64,000 nucleotides of DNA, from contig JAFRWW010000020.1 in assembly GCA_017441585.1 (NCBI GenBank), forward strand, positions 37,275 to 101,274, given 5' to 3'. Below are positions 54,513 through 62,803 of the stretch, piece after piece. Both the position numbers and the translations under genes were made by a program. Below the pieces are notes generated by a model. It made no database searches. It saw only the letters and a list, made by a program, of their open reading frames with translations, and was not told the origin of the DNA. Each line of letters begins with the position of its first letter. Position 1 is the stretch's first letter. Source of the DNA: Lachnospiraceae bacterium (lineage in GTDB: Bacteria > Bacillota > Clostridia > Lachnospirales > Lachnospiraceae).

Positions 54513-55835
54513 ATGACAGCTGATGAGATGTATGCCCTCTGCGCCGAGCTTTTTCCCATAAACAGAAGCCTGACGGGAGAGGGAGTCAGGGCTACACTTG
54601 ACATATTGAAGAGAGAATGTCCCATACTTGAGATAAAGGAAGTTAAAAGCGGCACTCAGGTGATGGACTGGACGATCCCGAAGGAGTGGGAATGCGAGGA
54701 TGCGTATATTATAACTCCCGACGGAGAAAAGATAGCGGATTTTAAGGAGAGGAATCTCCACGTACTCGGGTATTCCGTACCCGTGGATAAAGAATTTACA
54801 CTGGAAGAGATTTCAGAGCATTTATACTCCCTCAGCGATCAGCCGGAGGTAATACCTTATGTCACATCCTATTATAAGGAGAGATTCGGCTGGGCGATCA
54901 CACACAGGCAAAGAGAAGGTCTTAAAGAAGGAAGCTATCGAGGAGTCATTAAGAGCAGGCTTTTTGATGGTGTGTTGAATTATGCCGAGTGTCTGATCCC
55001 GGGAGAGTCTGATGAGGAGATCTTTTTTACCACCTACGTGTGTCACCCCTCAATGGCAAATAACGAATGCTCAGGCCCGGTATTGGCAGCGGCGCTGATA
55101 AAATACATACAGTCTCTTGAACACAGGAGATACAGTTACCGCTTTGTTTTTGCGCCGGAGACCATAGGTGCCATAACCTATCTGTCAAGACCTGCCTCGT
55201 TTGGCGGCGAAGGGAGCGGCCTTAATAATATGGAATACATGCAGCGACATGTGATCGCGGGCTTTAACTTATCCTGTGTGGGGGATGACAGGGATTATTC
55301 CATAATCCGTTCCCGATATGGGGATACCCTGGCGGACAAGGTTCTTTTGAATGTGCTTAAGTATCATACAAAGGATAAGTTCAGCGATTATCCCTATCTG
55401 AAAAGAGGTTCGGATGAGCGTCAGTATCAGGCTCCGGGAGTGGATATCCCTCTGGTGGGATTTTGTCGCAGCAAATATCATGATTTCCCCGAGTACCACA
55501 CCTCGGCGGATGATATGGATCTCGTATCGCCTGCGGGTTTTGAGGGTTCCTTTAAAGTGATGACTGAGTGTATCAGGGCTCTGGAGGCTAACCGTACCTA
55601 CACCCTTACCTGTTTCGGCGAGCCGCAGTTGGGAAAGAGAGGTCTGGTACCCACCATCAGCAGCAAGGAAACCTACCGGCAGACATTGCATCTTAAGGAT
55701 ATGATAGCCTATTGTGACGGCAGGAATGATCTGCTGGGTATCAGTGAGATAATAGGGGCCTCCCTTGACGAATGCGCCACTCTGGCGCAAAAGTTAAAGG
55801 ATGCCGGTTTGATCAAGGAAATAATAACAAAATGA
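54513..55835 (+). CDS. DUF4910/DUF2172 aminopeptidase-like protein with C-terminal winged helix
   Basis: 440 residues. The start FPINRSLTGEGVRATLDILK is the family hallmark. The M28-like metal-site residues are visible in VCHPSMANNECSGP, FAPETIGA and EYHTSADDM. A C-terminal winged-helix segment (GLVPTISSKETYRQ to the end) completes the usual architecture. Family members occur in surface-polysaccharide and natural-product loci, and true substrates are poorly known. The stop overlaps the acyl carrier protein start (ATGA). Confidence 0.86.
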   Translation: MTADEMYALCAELFPINRSLTGEGVRATLDILKRECPILEIKEVKSGTQVMDWTIPKEWECEDAYIITPDGEKIADFKERNLHVLGYSVPVDKEFTLEEISEHLYSLSDQPEVIPYVTSYYKERFGWAITHRQREGLKEGSYRGVIKSRLFDGVLNYAECLIPGESDEEIFFTTYVCHPSMANNECSGPVLAAALIKYIQSLEHRRYSYRFVFAPETIGAITYLSRPASFGGEGSGLNNMEYMQRHVIAGFNLSCVGDDRDYSIIRSRYGDTLADKVLLNVLKYHTKDKFSDYPYLKRGSDERQYQAPGVDIPLVGFCRSKYHDFPEYHTSADDMDLVSPAGFEGSFKVMTECIRALEANRTYTLTCFGEPQLGKRGLVPTISSKETYRQTLHLKDMIAYCDGRNDLLGISEIIGASLDECATLAQKLKDAGLIKEIITK

Positions 55836-56077
55836 CAAGAGAAAAGATATTTGAGGACGTAACAGAGATATTCAGGGATGTTTTTGATGATGATGAGCTT
55901 GTTATAGGGGATGAGACCAATTCTGCCGATATAGAGGATTGGGACTCTCTGGAGCATATTGAACTGGTGATCAATATGGAAAAGCATTTCGGTCTTAAAT
56001 TTAATATAAAAGAAGTGAACAAGCTCCAGAATGTGGGCGAAATGGTGGATCTGATACAGAGAATGCTGGAAGGCTGA
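55832..56077 (+). CDS. Acyl carrier protein
   Basis: 81 residues from ATG 55832, which overlaps the preceding stop. The four-helix carrier fold has the phosphopantetheine attachment Ser in DWDSLEHIEL (~37), followed by MEKHFGLKF. It is not next to fatty-acid synthesis genes, so it looks like a dedicated carrier for this operon. Confidence 0.92.
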   Translation: MTREKIFEDVTEIFRDVFDDDELVIGDETNSADIEDWDSLEHIELVINMEKHFGLKFNIKEVNKLQNVGEMVDLIQRMLEG

Positions 56078-56117
56078 GCATTTATCTTAGACAGAACGGT
56101 ACTTACAAAGCAAAAAT

Positions 56118-56531
56118 ATGAACACTTATACTTATGAAGAACTTGAGGTGGGGATGAAGGAATCCTTTCAGGTGACTCTGACGCAGGAAATGCAGGATCT
56201 GTTTTTGCAGATCACAGGGGATGAAAACCCTCTCCACCGCTCTTTTGAATATGCAAAAAACAAGGGCTATGAGGATAAGGTGGTTTACGGACTGCTGACC
56301 TCTTCATTTTTGTCCACCCTGGCGGGAATGTATCTGCCGGGAGAGAGGTCTTTGATCCATTCGGTGGAGACAAAGTACCAGAAGCCCGTTTACATAGGCG
56401 ATACCCTCACCATAGAAGGCGAGATAGATGAAAAAAATGATACCTACGAACTGATCCGTATCAAAATTATTATCAGGAATCAAAAGGGTGAGAAGGTGGT
56501 AAAGGGTCGTATGCAGGTGGGAGTAGCCTGA
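56118..56531 (+). CDS. MaoC-like hydratase/dehydratase
   Basis: 137 residues, a single hot-dog domain. The catalytic motif is TGDENPLHRSFEYA (Asp and His, ~33-42) with GYEDKVVYGLLTSSFLSTLAG (split) forming the helix. MaoC enzymes add water to or remove it from enoyl thioesters on CoA or a carrier protein. Here the likely partner is the adjacent acyl carrier protein, 40 nt upstream. Confidence 0.9.
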   Translation: MNTYTYEELEVGMKESFQVTLTQEMQDLFLQITGDENPLHRSFEYAKNKGYEDKVVYGLLTSSFLSTLAGMYLPGERSLIHSVETKYQKPVYIGDTLTIEGEIDEKNDTYELIRIKIIIRNQKGEKVVKGRMQVGVA

Positions 56532-56616
56532 AAAACACGAAAAATCAGTTTTTTTTCAAAAAGAACAAAAATAGATTTGATAACAACGTATATTTAATGT
56601 CGGAAAGGGAAAGTCA

Positions 56617-57183
56617 TTGACTGATTCTGAGTTCGATGAGGGCATGTACCGCATGCGCTCGGGGGATCGGGAACCCCTGAAAACTATATATCAGGACTAC
56701 ATCGGTTTTATTTATTCTACTGTTTTTTCTGTAGTGGGTAATAAGGAAAACGCTGAGGATATTACGGCGGATTTTTTTATAAAGATTTGGGAGCAGGCAG
56801 ATAAGTATAAGCCGGGTACGGGACACAAGGCCTGGATGTCGCGTATCGCCCATAATATGGCAGTGGATTTCCTAAGGAAAAGGAAGCGCGAGACTCTGAC
56901 GGATGAGATGGAGTCGGCTTCCGATGAGGATAATACAAAGGGCGGTAAGTCGATCTACGACACACAGGTGGTCAATCCCGTGGAGGACGAGGTTGTCTCC
57001 GACATGACTCTTCAGCAGGCTCTGCAATCCTTAAGTGAGGATGAGCGTGTGGTCATTAACATGAAGATCATGGGAGATATGACATTTAAGAGTATAGCCC
57101 AGGCAATGGGCTTATCTATGGGCACGGTTACATGGAGATATCAGAGTGCCCTTCGCAAGCTAAGGAAGTACGGATATGAATAG
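56617..57183 (+). CDS. ECF-type RNA polymerase sigma factor
   Basis: 188 residues. The region 2 helices (LKTIYQDYIGFIYSTVFSVV, ENAEDITADFFIKIWEQA, SRIAHNMAVDFLRKRKRE) are followed by an acidic spacer and region 4 (LSEDERVVINMKIMGDMTFKSIAQAMGLSMGTVTWR, broken). Start is TTG 56617 with GGAAAGGGAAAG upstream. It overlaps the next gene by 8 bp, the usual sigma/anti-sigma coupling. Confidence 0.92.
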   Translation: MTDSEFDEGMYRMRSGDREPLKTIYQDYIGFIYSTVFSVVGNKENAEDITADFFIKIWEQADKYKPGTGHKAWMSRIAHNMAVDFLRKRKRETLTDEMESASDEDNTKGGKSIYDTQVVNPVEDEVVSDMTLQQALQSLSEDERVVINMKIMGDMTFKSIAQAMGLSMGTVTWRYQSALRKLRKYGYE

Positions 57184-58327
57184 GAATTTTGAGCAGGAAT
57201 ACAGGGAAATGATGAATAAGCAGACCCCTGACCTGTGGGATCGCATCGAAGCGGGGGTTAAGGCCTCGGACAGATCGAACAGCGTGATCACAGGTATTGA
57301 TGACCTGCGCAAAGAAACAGAAATTAAAAAGGAAAAGAAGCGTTTTCCCAACTACTACCAGGTGATGGCAGTTGCGGGAGTAGCGGCTTGTTTTGCGGTG
57401 CTGGCAGTGGGTGCTCCCGCCGTAAAGCAGTCCATGCATATGGAAAAGGAAGCGGAGCAGGGACTTACAGAGGCCGGTCTGGAGCTTCCCGAGGATTCAT
57501 CTTCGGCGGCAGTGACATCTTTTGCAAAGTCCTCATCCGAAAAGGAAAGTTCATCGGCAGCAGAAGCGCAAAATGACGAGTCTTCATCGGTTCAGGCTGA
57601 GGCTTCATCTTCACAGGTCCGGACCGCAAATGAGGAATCTTCTTCCAAAATGAGTAAAAAGCCTGAGAAGGAAGCTGCAAAGGATGACTCCAGCGCTACG
57701 GCATCCCAGCTGAATCATGATGATGAAGCTTCATCACAGCCGGTTCAGAAAACTGCGGACAGTACATCTGTTGAAGCATCTTCGGAGGAGACTGCTTCCA
57801 CATCGGCAGCTGAGAGTACCACTAAGAAGAAAAAGAAAAAGACTTCATCTTCGGACGGGCATGATGTGGCAGTGACATCTGATGCTGATGCACAGTCAGG
57901 CAAGCCGGAGTCGGATTTAGAGACCGTAGCCGCTAAGGACGACGCAGCGTCGATAGCACAGGCCGATGCAAAGGCTCAGGCGGAAGCAGAGGTGAAGGCC
58001 CAAGCAGAAGCAGAGGCAAAGGCTCAGGCAGAGGCCGAGACAGATGCCCAAAAGGCTGAGGAAGAAAAAAAAGAGCCCGTTACGTACACCGGCATAGTGG
58101 CTAAGGTGAGCTCGATGAAGGAGTCGGATGGTGCCATTATTTATACCTTTAAGGTAATAAGTGACGAAAACGGAAACTTTTCCAAGAATAAAAAGATCAA
58201 GGTTATGAGCAGTGAGTCTCTTGAAAAGGGTTCATCCTATGTGATCGCTTTTTTGGATGACGGGACTAAGAAGGGCTCATCCACCCTGTATAAGCTGATC
58301 GCCGTATCAGACTTCGAGACAGAGTGA
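57176..58327 (+). CDS. Probable membrane-spanning anti-sigma factor with long Ser/Ala/Glu-rich ectodomain
   Basis: 383 residues. A short cytoplasmic N-terminus (~1-62: FEQEYREMMNKQTPDLWDRI) is placed to bind the sigma factor. One membrane helix follows (YYQVMAVAGVAACFAVLAVG, ~62-82), then a ~220-residue low-complexity ectodomain (EESSS, then AQAEAEAKAQAEAE repeats). A small C-terminal beta domain (TGIVAKVSSMKES, VMSSESLEKGSSYVIAF) ends it. It lacks the ZAS zinc motif. The function is inferred from the 8-bp overlap with the sigma gene. Confidence 0.75.
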   Translation: MNRNFEQEYREMMNKQTPDLWDRIEAGVKASDRSNSVITGIDDLRKETEIKKEKKRFPNYYQVMAVAGVAACFAVLAVGAPAVKQSMHMEKEAEQGLTEAGLELPEDSSSAAVTSFAKSSSEKESSSAAEAQNDESSSVQAEASSSQVRTANEESSSKMSKKPEKEAAKDDSSATASQLNHDDEASSQPVQKTADSTSVEASSEETASTSAAESTTKKKKKKTSSSDGHDVAVTSDADAQSGKPESDLETVAAKDDAASIAQADAKAQAEAEVKAQAEAEAKAQAEAETDAQKAEEEKKEPVTYTGIVAKVSSMKESDGAIIYTFKVISDENGNFSKNKKIKVMSSESLEKGSSYVIAFLDDGTKKGSSTLYKLIAVSDFETE

Positions 58328-58357
58328 GCATGGAGCAAATGTGGATTTTATCATGAT

Positions 58358-58390
58358 AAAAGTGGGATGTCGGTGGCATCTCACTTTTTA
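58358..58390 (+). terminator. Terminator after the sigma/anti-sigma operon
   Basis: A 12-bp stem AAAAGTGGGATG/CATCTCACTTTT with one G-T pair is followed by TTA. It cleanly separates the VTC gene, which has its own promoter 2 nt later. Confidence 0.88.
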
Positions 58391-58391
58391 T

Positions 58392-58419
58392 TTGACTATG
58401 ACCCATGTTTTGATATAAA
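58392..58419 (+). promoter_or_regulatory. Promoter of the VTC/DUF4956 pair
   Basis: TTGACT (58392-58397) and TATAAA (58414-58419) are separated by 16 bp, with a TGA extended -10. Transcription should begin near 58426, which excludes the upstream ATG 58420 as the start codon. Confidence 0.7.
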
Positions 58420-58458
58420 ATGTTTAGGTTGATAAACGCTGGGAAAGAGGATATCATT

Positions 58459-59181
58459 TTGTGGAATTTACCGGTTAATACAACTGATGATGAGATGAGA
58501 TTCCGTCATGAGATGAAATATCTGGTCTCGGATGCAGATCTGGCCATGCTGAGATCCCGTCTTAAGGGGATCATGAATGAGGATCCCCATGTGGGAGAGG
58601 GCGGCACATATCTCATCAGGAGCCTGTATTTTGACGATTTTGACGACACGGCCTATTATGAAAATGAAAACGGAACGGGCCGCAGGGAAAAATTCAGGAT
58701 CAGGATATATAACGGTTCCATGGACCGTATATCCCTGGAGCGAAAATCCAAGGTTTCGGACAAGATCCGTAAGAAAGCCTGTGTGATCACCCGTGATCAG
58801 TTCGATATCCTGGTAAATGAGGATGCTGATAAAACAGTAAAAAGTGACTATCCCCAGCTGATGCAGGATGTGCTTTCCCTGTATCATATAAGGCGTCTTA
58901 AACCAAAGGTGATCGTGGAGTATGAAAGACGTCCCTTTGTATACCGTCATGGAAATGTACGGATCACTTTTGACAGGAATGTGACGTCTTCAAGCGATCT
59001 TAAGTCATTTACGGATGCACATATAAACGGACGGCCCATCATGCCGGTCGGTCTGCAGCTTCTGGAGGTAAAGTACGACGAGTTCCTGCCGGATCATATA
59101 TACAGGACCGTGGCCATGGATCATCTTAGGCTTGCCACTTATTCCAAATATTATCTGTGCAGGAAGTACACTGACAGATGA
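58459..59181 (+). CDS. VTC-domain polyphosphate polymerase-like protein
   Basis: 240 residues from TTG 58459, chosen for AAAGAGG 8 nt upstream and the promoter position. The tunnel-fold motifs of VTC domains are present: MRFRHEMKYLVS, YLIRSLYFDD, REKFRIRIYN, ISLERKSKV, VIVEYERRPFV and LEVKYDEFLP. VTC4-like enzymes build polyphosphate from ATP. In bacteria the domain is commonly paired with DUF4956 membrane proteins, as here. Confidence 0.87.
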   Translation: MWNLPVNTTDDEMRFRHEMKYLVSDADLAMLRSRLKGIMNEDPHVGEGGTYLIRSLYFDDFDDTAYYENENGTGRREKFRIRIYNGSMDRISLERKSKVSDKIRKKACVITRDQFDILVNEDADKTVKSDYPQLMQDVLSLYHIRRLKPKVIVEYERRPFVYRHGNVRITFDRNVTSSSDLKSFTDAHINGRPIMPVGLQLLEVKYDEFLPDHIYRTVAMDHLRLATYSKYYLCRKYTDR

Positions 59182-59212
59182 ACTTAATATTAAGTAAAGA
59201 AAGGATAAAACA

Positions 59213-59890
59213 ATGGGATTTTCAGACATTTTTAAAAATTCGTTTTTACAGGGGTATACGGGCTCTGATATGAGCTCGGCACAGATCATCTTTGCTCTGG
59301 CCATGACCTGTCTTATAGGCTTATATATCTTTGCGGTATACAGGCTTATGACCCGTAAGACCTTTTATTCCAAAAACTTCGCTATATCTCTGGTGGCTTT
59401 GGCCATCATCACGGCGTCTGTCATCCTTACCATTCAGTCCAGCATCATAGTATCCCTGGGTATGGTGGGTGCCCTTTCCATCGTCAGGTTCAGGACGGCC
59501 ATCAAGGAGCCCATGGATCTGGTATTTTTATTCTGGTCCATCAGCACGGGTATCATCTGCGGCGCAGGCCTTGCCAAGATAGCCGTGGTTTCCGCTATTC
59601 TGATCACAGCGGCACTGTTCGTTCTGGATATGATCCCCGTGGCAAAGACTCCCATGATACTTATCGTGAATGCCGATTGCGGCGAGGAGATATCCGATTC
59701 TGTACTGACCAAGGTTAAGGAATTTTCAAAGCTTGTAAAGATTAAGTCCAGAAATATCACCGGTGGTCAGATCGATTTGGTGATAGAGGTCAAGGTGTCT
59801 GAGGATGAAAAACTTACGGATGCGGTTTCCAGGCTTAAGGGCGTTAACTCCGTATCTCTACTGTCCCATGACGGAGAGGTTACGTTCTAA
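59213..59890 (+). CDS. DUF4956 membrane protein
   Basis: 225 residues with four membrane helices in the first ~145. The family motif GALSIVRFRTAIKEPMDL lies in the loop after helix 3. The C-terminal soluble part (~150-225) is a ferredoxin-like fold in appearance. It is the usual neighbour of VTC-domain proteins and may export, anchor or regulate polyphosphate; this is inferred from pairing only. AAAGGATAAAAC precedes the ATG. Confidence 0.85.
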   Translation: MGFSDIFKNSFLQGYTGSDMSSAQIIFALAMTCLIGLYIFAVYRLMTRKTFYSKNFAISLVALAIITASVILTIQSSIIVSLGMVGALSIVRFRTAIKEPMDLVFLFWSISTGIICGAGLAKIAVVSAILITAALFVLDMIPVAKTPMILIVNADCGEEISDSVLTKVKEFSKLVKIKSRNITGGQIDLVIEVKVSEDEKLTDAVSRLKGVNSVSLLSHDGEVTF

Positions 59891-59895
59891 AGACA

Positions 59896-59911
59896 GAGTA
59901 CGAAGAATCTT
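59896..59911 (+). repeat. GAAGAATCTT leader repeat, partial copy before guaA
   Basis: GAGTACGAAGAATCTT; only the right half of the repeat. It lies 19 nt before the guaA start codon, just ahead of its GGAGG. Confidence 0.65.
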
Positions 59912-59930
59912 AATATATTAGGAGGTGGCT

Positions 59931-61715
59931 ATGGAACAGGAACTGATCCTGGTGATCGATTTCGGTGGACAGTACAATCAGCTGGTGGCCCGCAGAGTCA
60001 GGGAGTGTAATGTATATTGTGAGATATATTCATATAAGACTCCTATTGAAAAGATCCGAGAGATGAATCCCAAGGGCATCATCCTCACAGGCGGACCCAA
60101 CAGCTGTTATGAAGAGGGAGCTCCGTCATATGACAGAGCTCTTTTTGAACTCGGCGTACCGGTATTGGGACTTTGCTATGGTGCCCAGCTCATGCAGCAT
60201 GTTCTGGGAGGCAGGGTTGAGCGTGCAGCCAATCGTGAATACGGTAAGACGGAGGTTTTCGTCAATAATAATTCGTGTCTCTTTGCAGGCGTGGGTCTGG
60301 CAGCATCTGCAGAAGATATTTCCAAACCGGATATCCCCATGTCCGGTCAGGAGAATAATAAAAACAGGACTATCTGCTGGATGAGTCATTTTGATTATAT
60401 ATCAAAGCCGGCACCGGGATTCTTGTCAATAGCGCATACGGCTGACTGTCCCGCAGCAGCTCTTGAGGACAGTGAGAGAAAGCTTTATGCTATCCAGTTC
60501 CACCCCGAGGTGGCTCATACCGTGGAGGGCGGCAGGATGCTCTATAATTTTGTACAGGGCATCTGCGGCTGCAAGGGAAGCTGGCGTATGGATTCCTTTG
60601 TGGACAGGACAATTGAGGATATCAGGGAAAAGGTAGGAGACGGTAAAGTGCTGCTGGCTCTGTCCGGCGGCGTGGATTCTTCCGTGGCAGCAGGACTTTT
60701 ATCCAGGGCCGTGGGTAAACAGCTCACCTGCGTCTTTGTGGATCATGGTCTCATGCGTAAAAACGAGGGAGATGACGTGGAAGCCATCTTCGGTGAAAAC
60801 GGCAATTTTGACCTGAATTTTGTCAGGGTCAACGCAGGCGACAGATATTTTGCGAAGCTTAAGGGCGTCACCGAGCCTGAGCAAAAGAGAAAGATAATCG
60901 GTGAAGAGTTCATCCATATATTTGAAGAGGAAGCAAAAAAGATAGGAGCTGTGGATTTCCTGGCTCAGGGAACCATATATCCCGATGTGGTGGAGTCCGG
61001 AATGGGCGGAGAGTCCGCAGTCATCAAATCCCATCATAACGTGGGCGGACTTCCCGATTATGTGGATTTTAAGGAGATAATAGAGCCCCTCAGGCTTTTG
61101 TTTAAGGATGAGGTCCGCAAGGTGGGCCTGCAGCTGGGACTCCCCGAGAGACTGGTATACCGTCAGCCCTTCCCCGGTCCCGGACTTGGTATCCGTATAG
61201 TGGGCGAGGTAACTGCAGAGAAGGTGAGGATAGTCCAGGATGCCGATGCCATCTATCGTGAGGAGATAGAAAAGGCCCTTAAGGATTACAGGGAGACCAT
61301 GGCCGGTGAGAAACTGGCTTCCCAGAGCGCCCTTGCCTCCGGTATATCCGGCGGAAGCGTTCAGGAAGTGGCTCCGGGATCCATGGCTGCGCAGCTCTCC
61401 CACGAGAGGATGAGAGCCGGCACGGACAGGCGCGTGATCGGTGCCCAGGGTCGTCCCGCATGGATGCCCGACCAGTATTTCGCCGCCCTTTCCAACATGC
61501 GTTCCGTGGGCGTCATGGGTGATGAGCGCACCTACGACTACGCCGTAGTCCTGCGCGCCGTGCAGACCGTAGACTTCATGACCGCCGAAGCCGCCCAGAT
61601 CCCTTGGGAAATTTTAAACCGCACCATGAGCCGCATCATCAACGAAGTCCGCGGCGTCAACCGCTGCCTCTTCGACCTTACGTCGAAACCACCTGGAACG
61701 GTGGAGCTGGAGTGA
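59931..61715 (+). CDS. guaA: GMP synthase (glutamine-hydrolysing)
   Basis: 594 residues, about 80 more than usual. The class I glutaminase domain has the nucleophile Cys in [10 protein letters not shown] and HPEV. The synthase domain has the P-loop [10 protein letters not shown], and the C-terminal dimer domain ends [11 protein letters not shown]. Two insertions explain the length: one in the glutaminase (~124-147, [20 protein letters not shown]) and one of roughly 60 residues (~450-512) rich in Ala, Gly and Ser before [16 protein letters not shown]. It makes GMP from XMP. Start ATG 59931 follows GGAGG at 5 nt. The 3' end adjoins an integrative element. Confidence 0.95.
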   Translation: MEQELILVIDFGGQYNQLVARRVRECNVYCEIYSYKTPIEKIREMNPKGIILTGGPNSCYEEGAPSYDRALFELGVPVLGLCYGAQLMQHVLGGRVERAANREYGKTEVFVNNNSCLFAGVGLAASAEDISKPDIPMSGQENNKNRTICWMSHFDYISKPAPGFLSIAHTADCPAAALEDSERKLYAIQFHPEVAHTVEGGRMLYNFVQGICGCKGSWRMDSFVDRTIEDIREKVGDGKVLLALSGGVDSSVAAGLLSRAVGKQLTCVFVDHGLMRKNEGDDVEAIFGENGNFDLNFVRVNAGDRYFAKLKGVTEPEQKRKIIGEEFIHIFEEEAKKIGAVDFLAQGTIYPDVVESGMGGESAVIKSHHNVGGLPDYVDFKEIIEPLRLLFKDEVRKVGLQLGLPERLVYRQPFPGPGLGIRIVGEVTAEKVRIVQDADAIYREEIEKALKDYRETMAGEKLASQSALASGISGGSVQEVAPGSMAAQLSHERMRAGTDRRVIGAQGRPAWMPDQYFAALSNMRSVGVMGDERTYDYAVVLRAVQTVDFMTAEAAQIPWEILNRTMSRIINEVRGVNRCLFDLTSKPPGTVELE

Positions 61716-61770
61716 AAATTTCTTAAAAAGAACCCAGTATTTATGCGGGTTGCAAGCGTATTTGTTTAAG

Positions 61771-61792
61771 ATTTGGCAACGATTTGGCAACA
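61771..61792 (+). repeat. Tandem 11-bp repeat GATTTGGCAAC
   Basis: Two perfect adjacent copies (61771-61781 and 61782-61792) about 60 bp after guaA. Their position near the presumed attachment site suits integrase arm-binding sites (inference). Confidence 0.75.
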
Positions 61793-61834
61793 AAATCAGA
61801 GTTATTCTCTGAATAATCTCAAAACACAATAGTA

Positions 61835-61885
61835 AAAGACCTTACTGATTCATATTGGATGGAGAATCGGTAAGGTCTTTCTTTT
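61835..61885. terminator. Terminator between guaA and the XRE gene
   Basis: A 17-bp stem, AAAGACCTTACTGATTC (61835-61851) with GAATCGGTAAGGTCTTT (61864-61880), one T-G pair, is followed by CTTTTTATTT on the plus strand. The AAAA before the stem gives weaker termination for the minus-strand repressor transcript. Confidence 0.88.
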
Positions 61886-62418
61886 TATTTCTTCTTGGAT
61901 TTTGACTTTTTCTTTTCTTCTTTTATCAGAGCATCACTGATCTCTTTTGGCAGGACATCTACTGAGAACTGATGTGTATCGAGTTCCGGATATTTGTAGC
62001 GCCAGTCATCATACTGATCTTTCGTGATCTCCCCACCCTTAAGTTTTTTTGCTTCCTGAAGCCAGGCACGGAACTTGTCATAGAGTTCAGGAAACTCCGG
62101 AGAGAATCTGTCCAGACGCAGAACCATCTCACCGTCAAGTTCATCGATCTTGAGACCAAACATATCTTCTATGGCAAAGAGCGTGTGCATGAGACCGAGT
62201 TGAGAGTCTATGTTTGGAACAGTCAGAGCTCGGGGGGCTACATCAAGCAGATCTGACATTTCTTTTACAAGGTCTGCTTTCGGGACTCTGGCTTCAGATT
62301 CATATTGGGTGATCCTTACATCTGAGGTTTTTCCGAGAAAACCAAGCTTCTCACCGAACTGCTTTTGAGTCATGCCCTTGCGGTTTCGGAAAAACTTTAT
62401 TCGTTGCCCTATAGCCAT
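61885..62418 (-). CDS. XRE-family repressor-like regulator of the integrative element
   Basis: 177 residues. The N-terminal helix-turn-helix (IGQRIKFFRNRKGMTQKQFG; ITQYESEARVP) is Cro/CI type. The C-terminal half is helical and ends in a lysine-rich tail (KEEKKKSKSKKK), with no protease motif. It is divergent from the excisionase/integrase genes and probably represses them. AGGAGG precedes the ATG. Confidence 0.85.
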   Translation of the reverse strand: MAIGQRIKFFRNRKGMTQKQFGEKLGFLGKTSDVRITQYESEARVPKADLVKEMSDLLDVAPRALTVPNIDSQLGLMHTLFAIEDMFGLKIDELDGEMVLRLDRFSPEFPELYDKFRAWLQEAKKLKGGEITKDQYDDWRYKYPELDTHQFSVDVLPKEISDALIKEEKKKSKSKKK

Positions 62419-62430
62419 ATTGATATCCTC

Positions 62431-62533
62431 CTAAATATGTAATCTGAGGATATTGTAGCAGATACAGAATAAATACGCAAGCAAAAACTAAGCATAAATA
62501 TTTAAGAAAATACTTGACTTAACTAAATATGTA
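62431..62533. promoter_or_regulatory. Paired operator candidates CTAAATATGTA between repressor and excisionase
   Basis: Exact 11-bp direct repeats lie at 62431-62441 (start of the repressor transcript leader) and 62523-62533 (spacer of the excisionase promoter). A related AT-rich stretch (CATAAATATTTAAG) lies between them. Their positions fit control of both promoters by one DNA-binding protein. Confidence 0.6.
62452..62480 (-). promoter_or_regulatory. Promoter of the XRE regulator
   Basis: On the minus strand, TTGCGT (62480-62475) and TACAAT (62457-62452) are separated by 17 bp, with a TGC extended -10. Confidence 0.65.
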
Positions 62534-62542
62534 TTGTAAGAT
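62514..62542 (+). promoter_or_regulatory. Promoter of the excisionase-integrase operon
   Basis: TTGACT (62514-62519) and TAAGAT (62537-62542) are separated by 17 bp; the spacer contains an operator-like repeat. Confidence 0.68.
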
Positions 62543-62599
62543 GTGAAACAACAATACAAAGCAAATAAGCTTAGGTAGATGAGAGAGGAGGTGAATATC

Positions 62600-62785
62600 G
62601 TGGAAAATAAAGCGTTTTTGACTGTAGAAGAAGTGGCTGCGGAGATGGGAGTTTCAAAATCTTACGCTTACAAGATTGTCAAGAAACTCAATGAGGAGCT
62701 GCAGCAGATGGGTTACCTGACCGTAGCCGGTCGCATCAATGCAAATTATTTCCGCAAGAAGGTATGTTACACGGAAACAGCGTAA
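62600..62785 (+). CDS. Excisionase-like helix-turn-helix protein
   Basis: 61 residues from GTG 62600, chosen because AGGAGGTG lies 6 nt upstream; an in-frame ATG at 62579 lies ahead of that site. The body (AFLTVEEVAAEMGVSKSYAYKIVKKLNEEL, broken) is a MerR-like winged HTH typical of excisionases and AlpA-like factors. It lies 18 nt before the integrase gene and likely directs excision. Confidence 0.8.
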   Translation: MENKAFLTVEEVAAEMGVSKSYAYKIVKKLNEELQQMGYLTVAGRINANYFRKKVCYTETA

Positions 62786-62803
62786 GGGAAAGGAGATGAT
62801 GAA

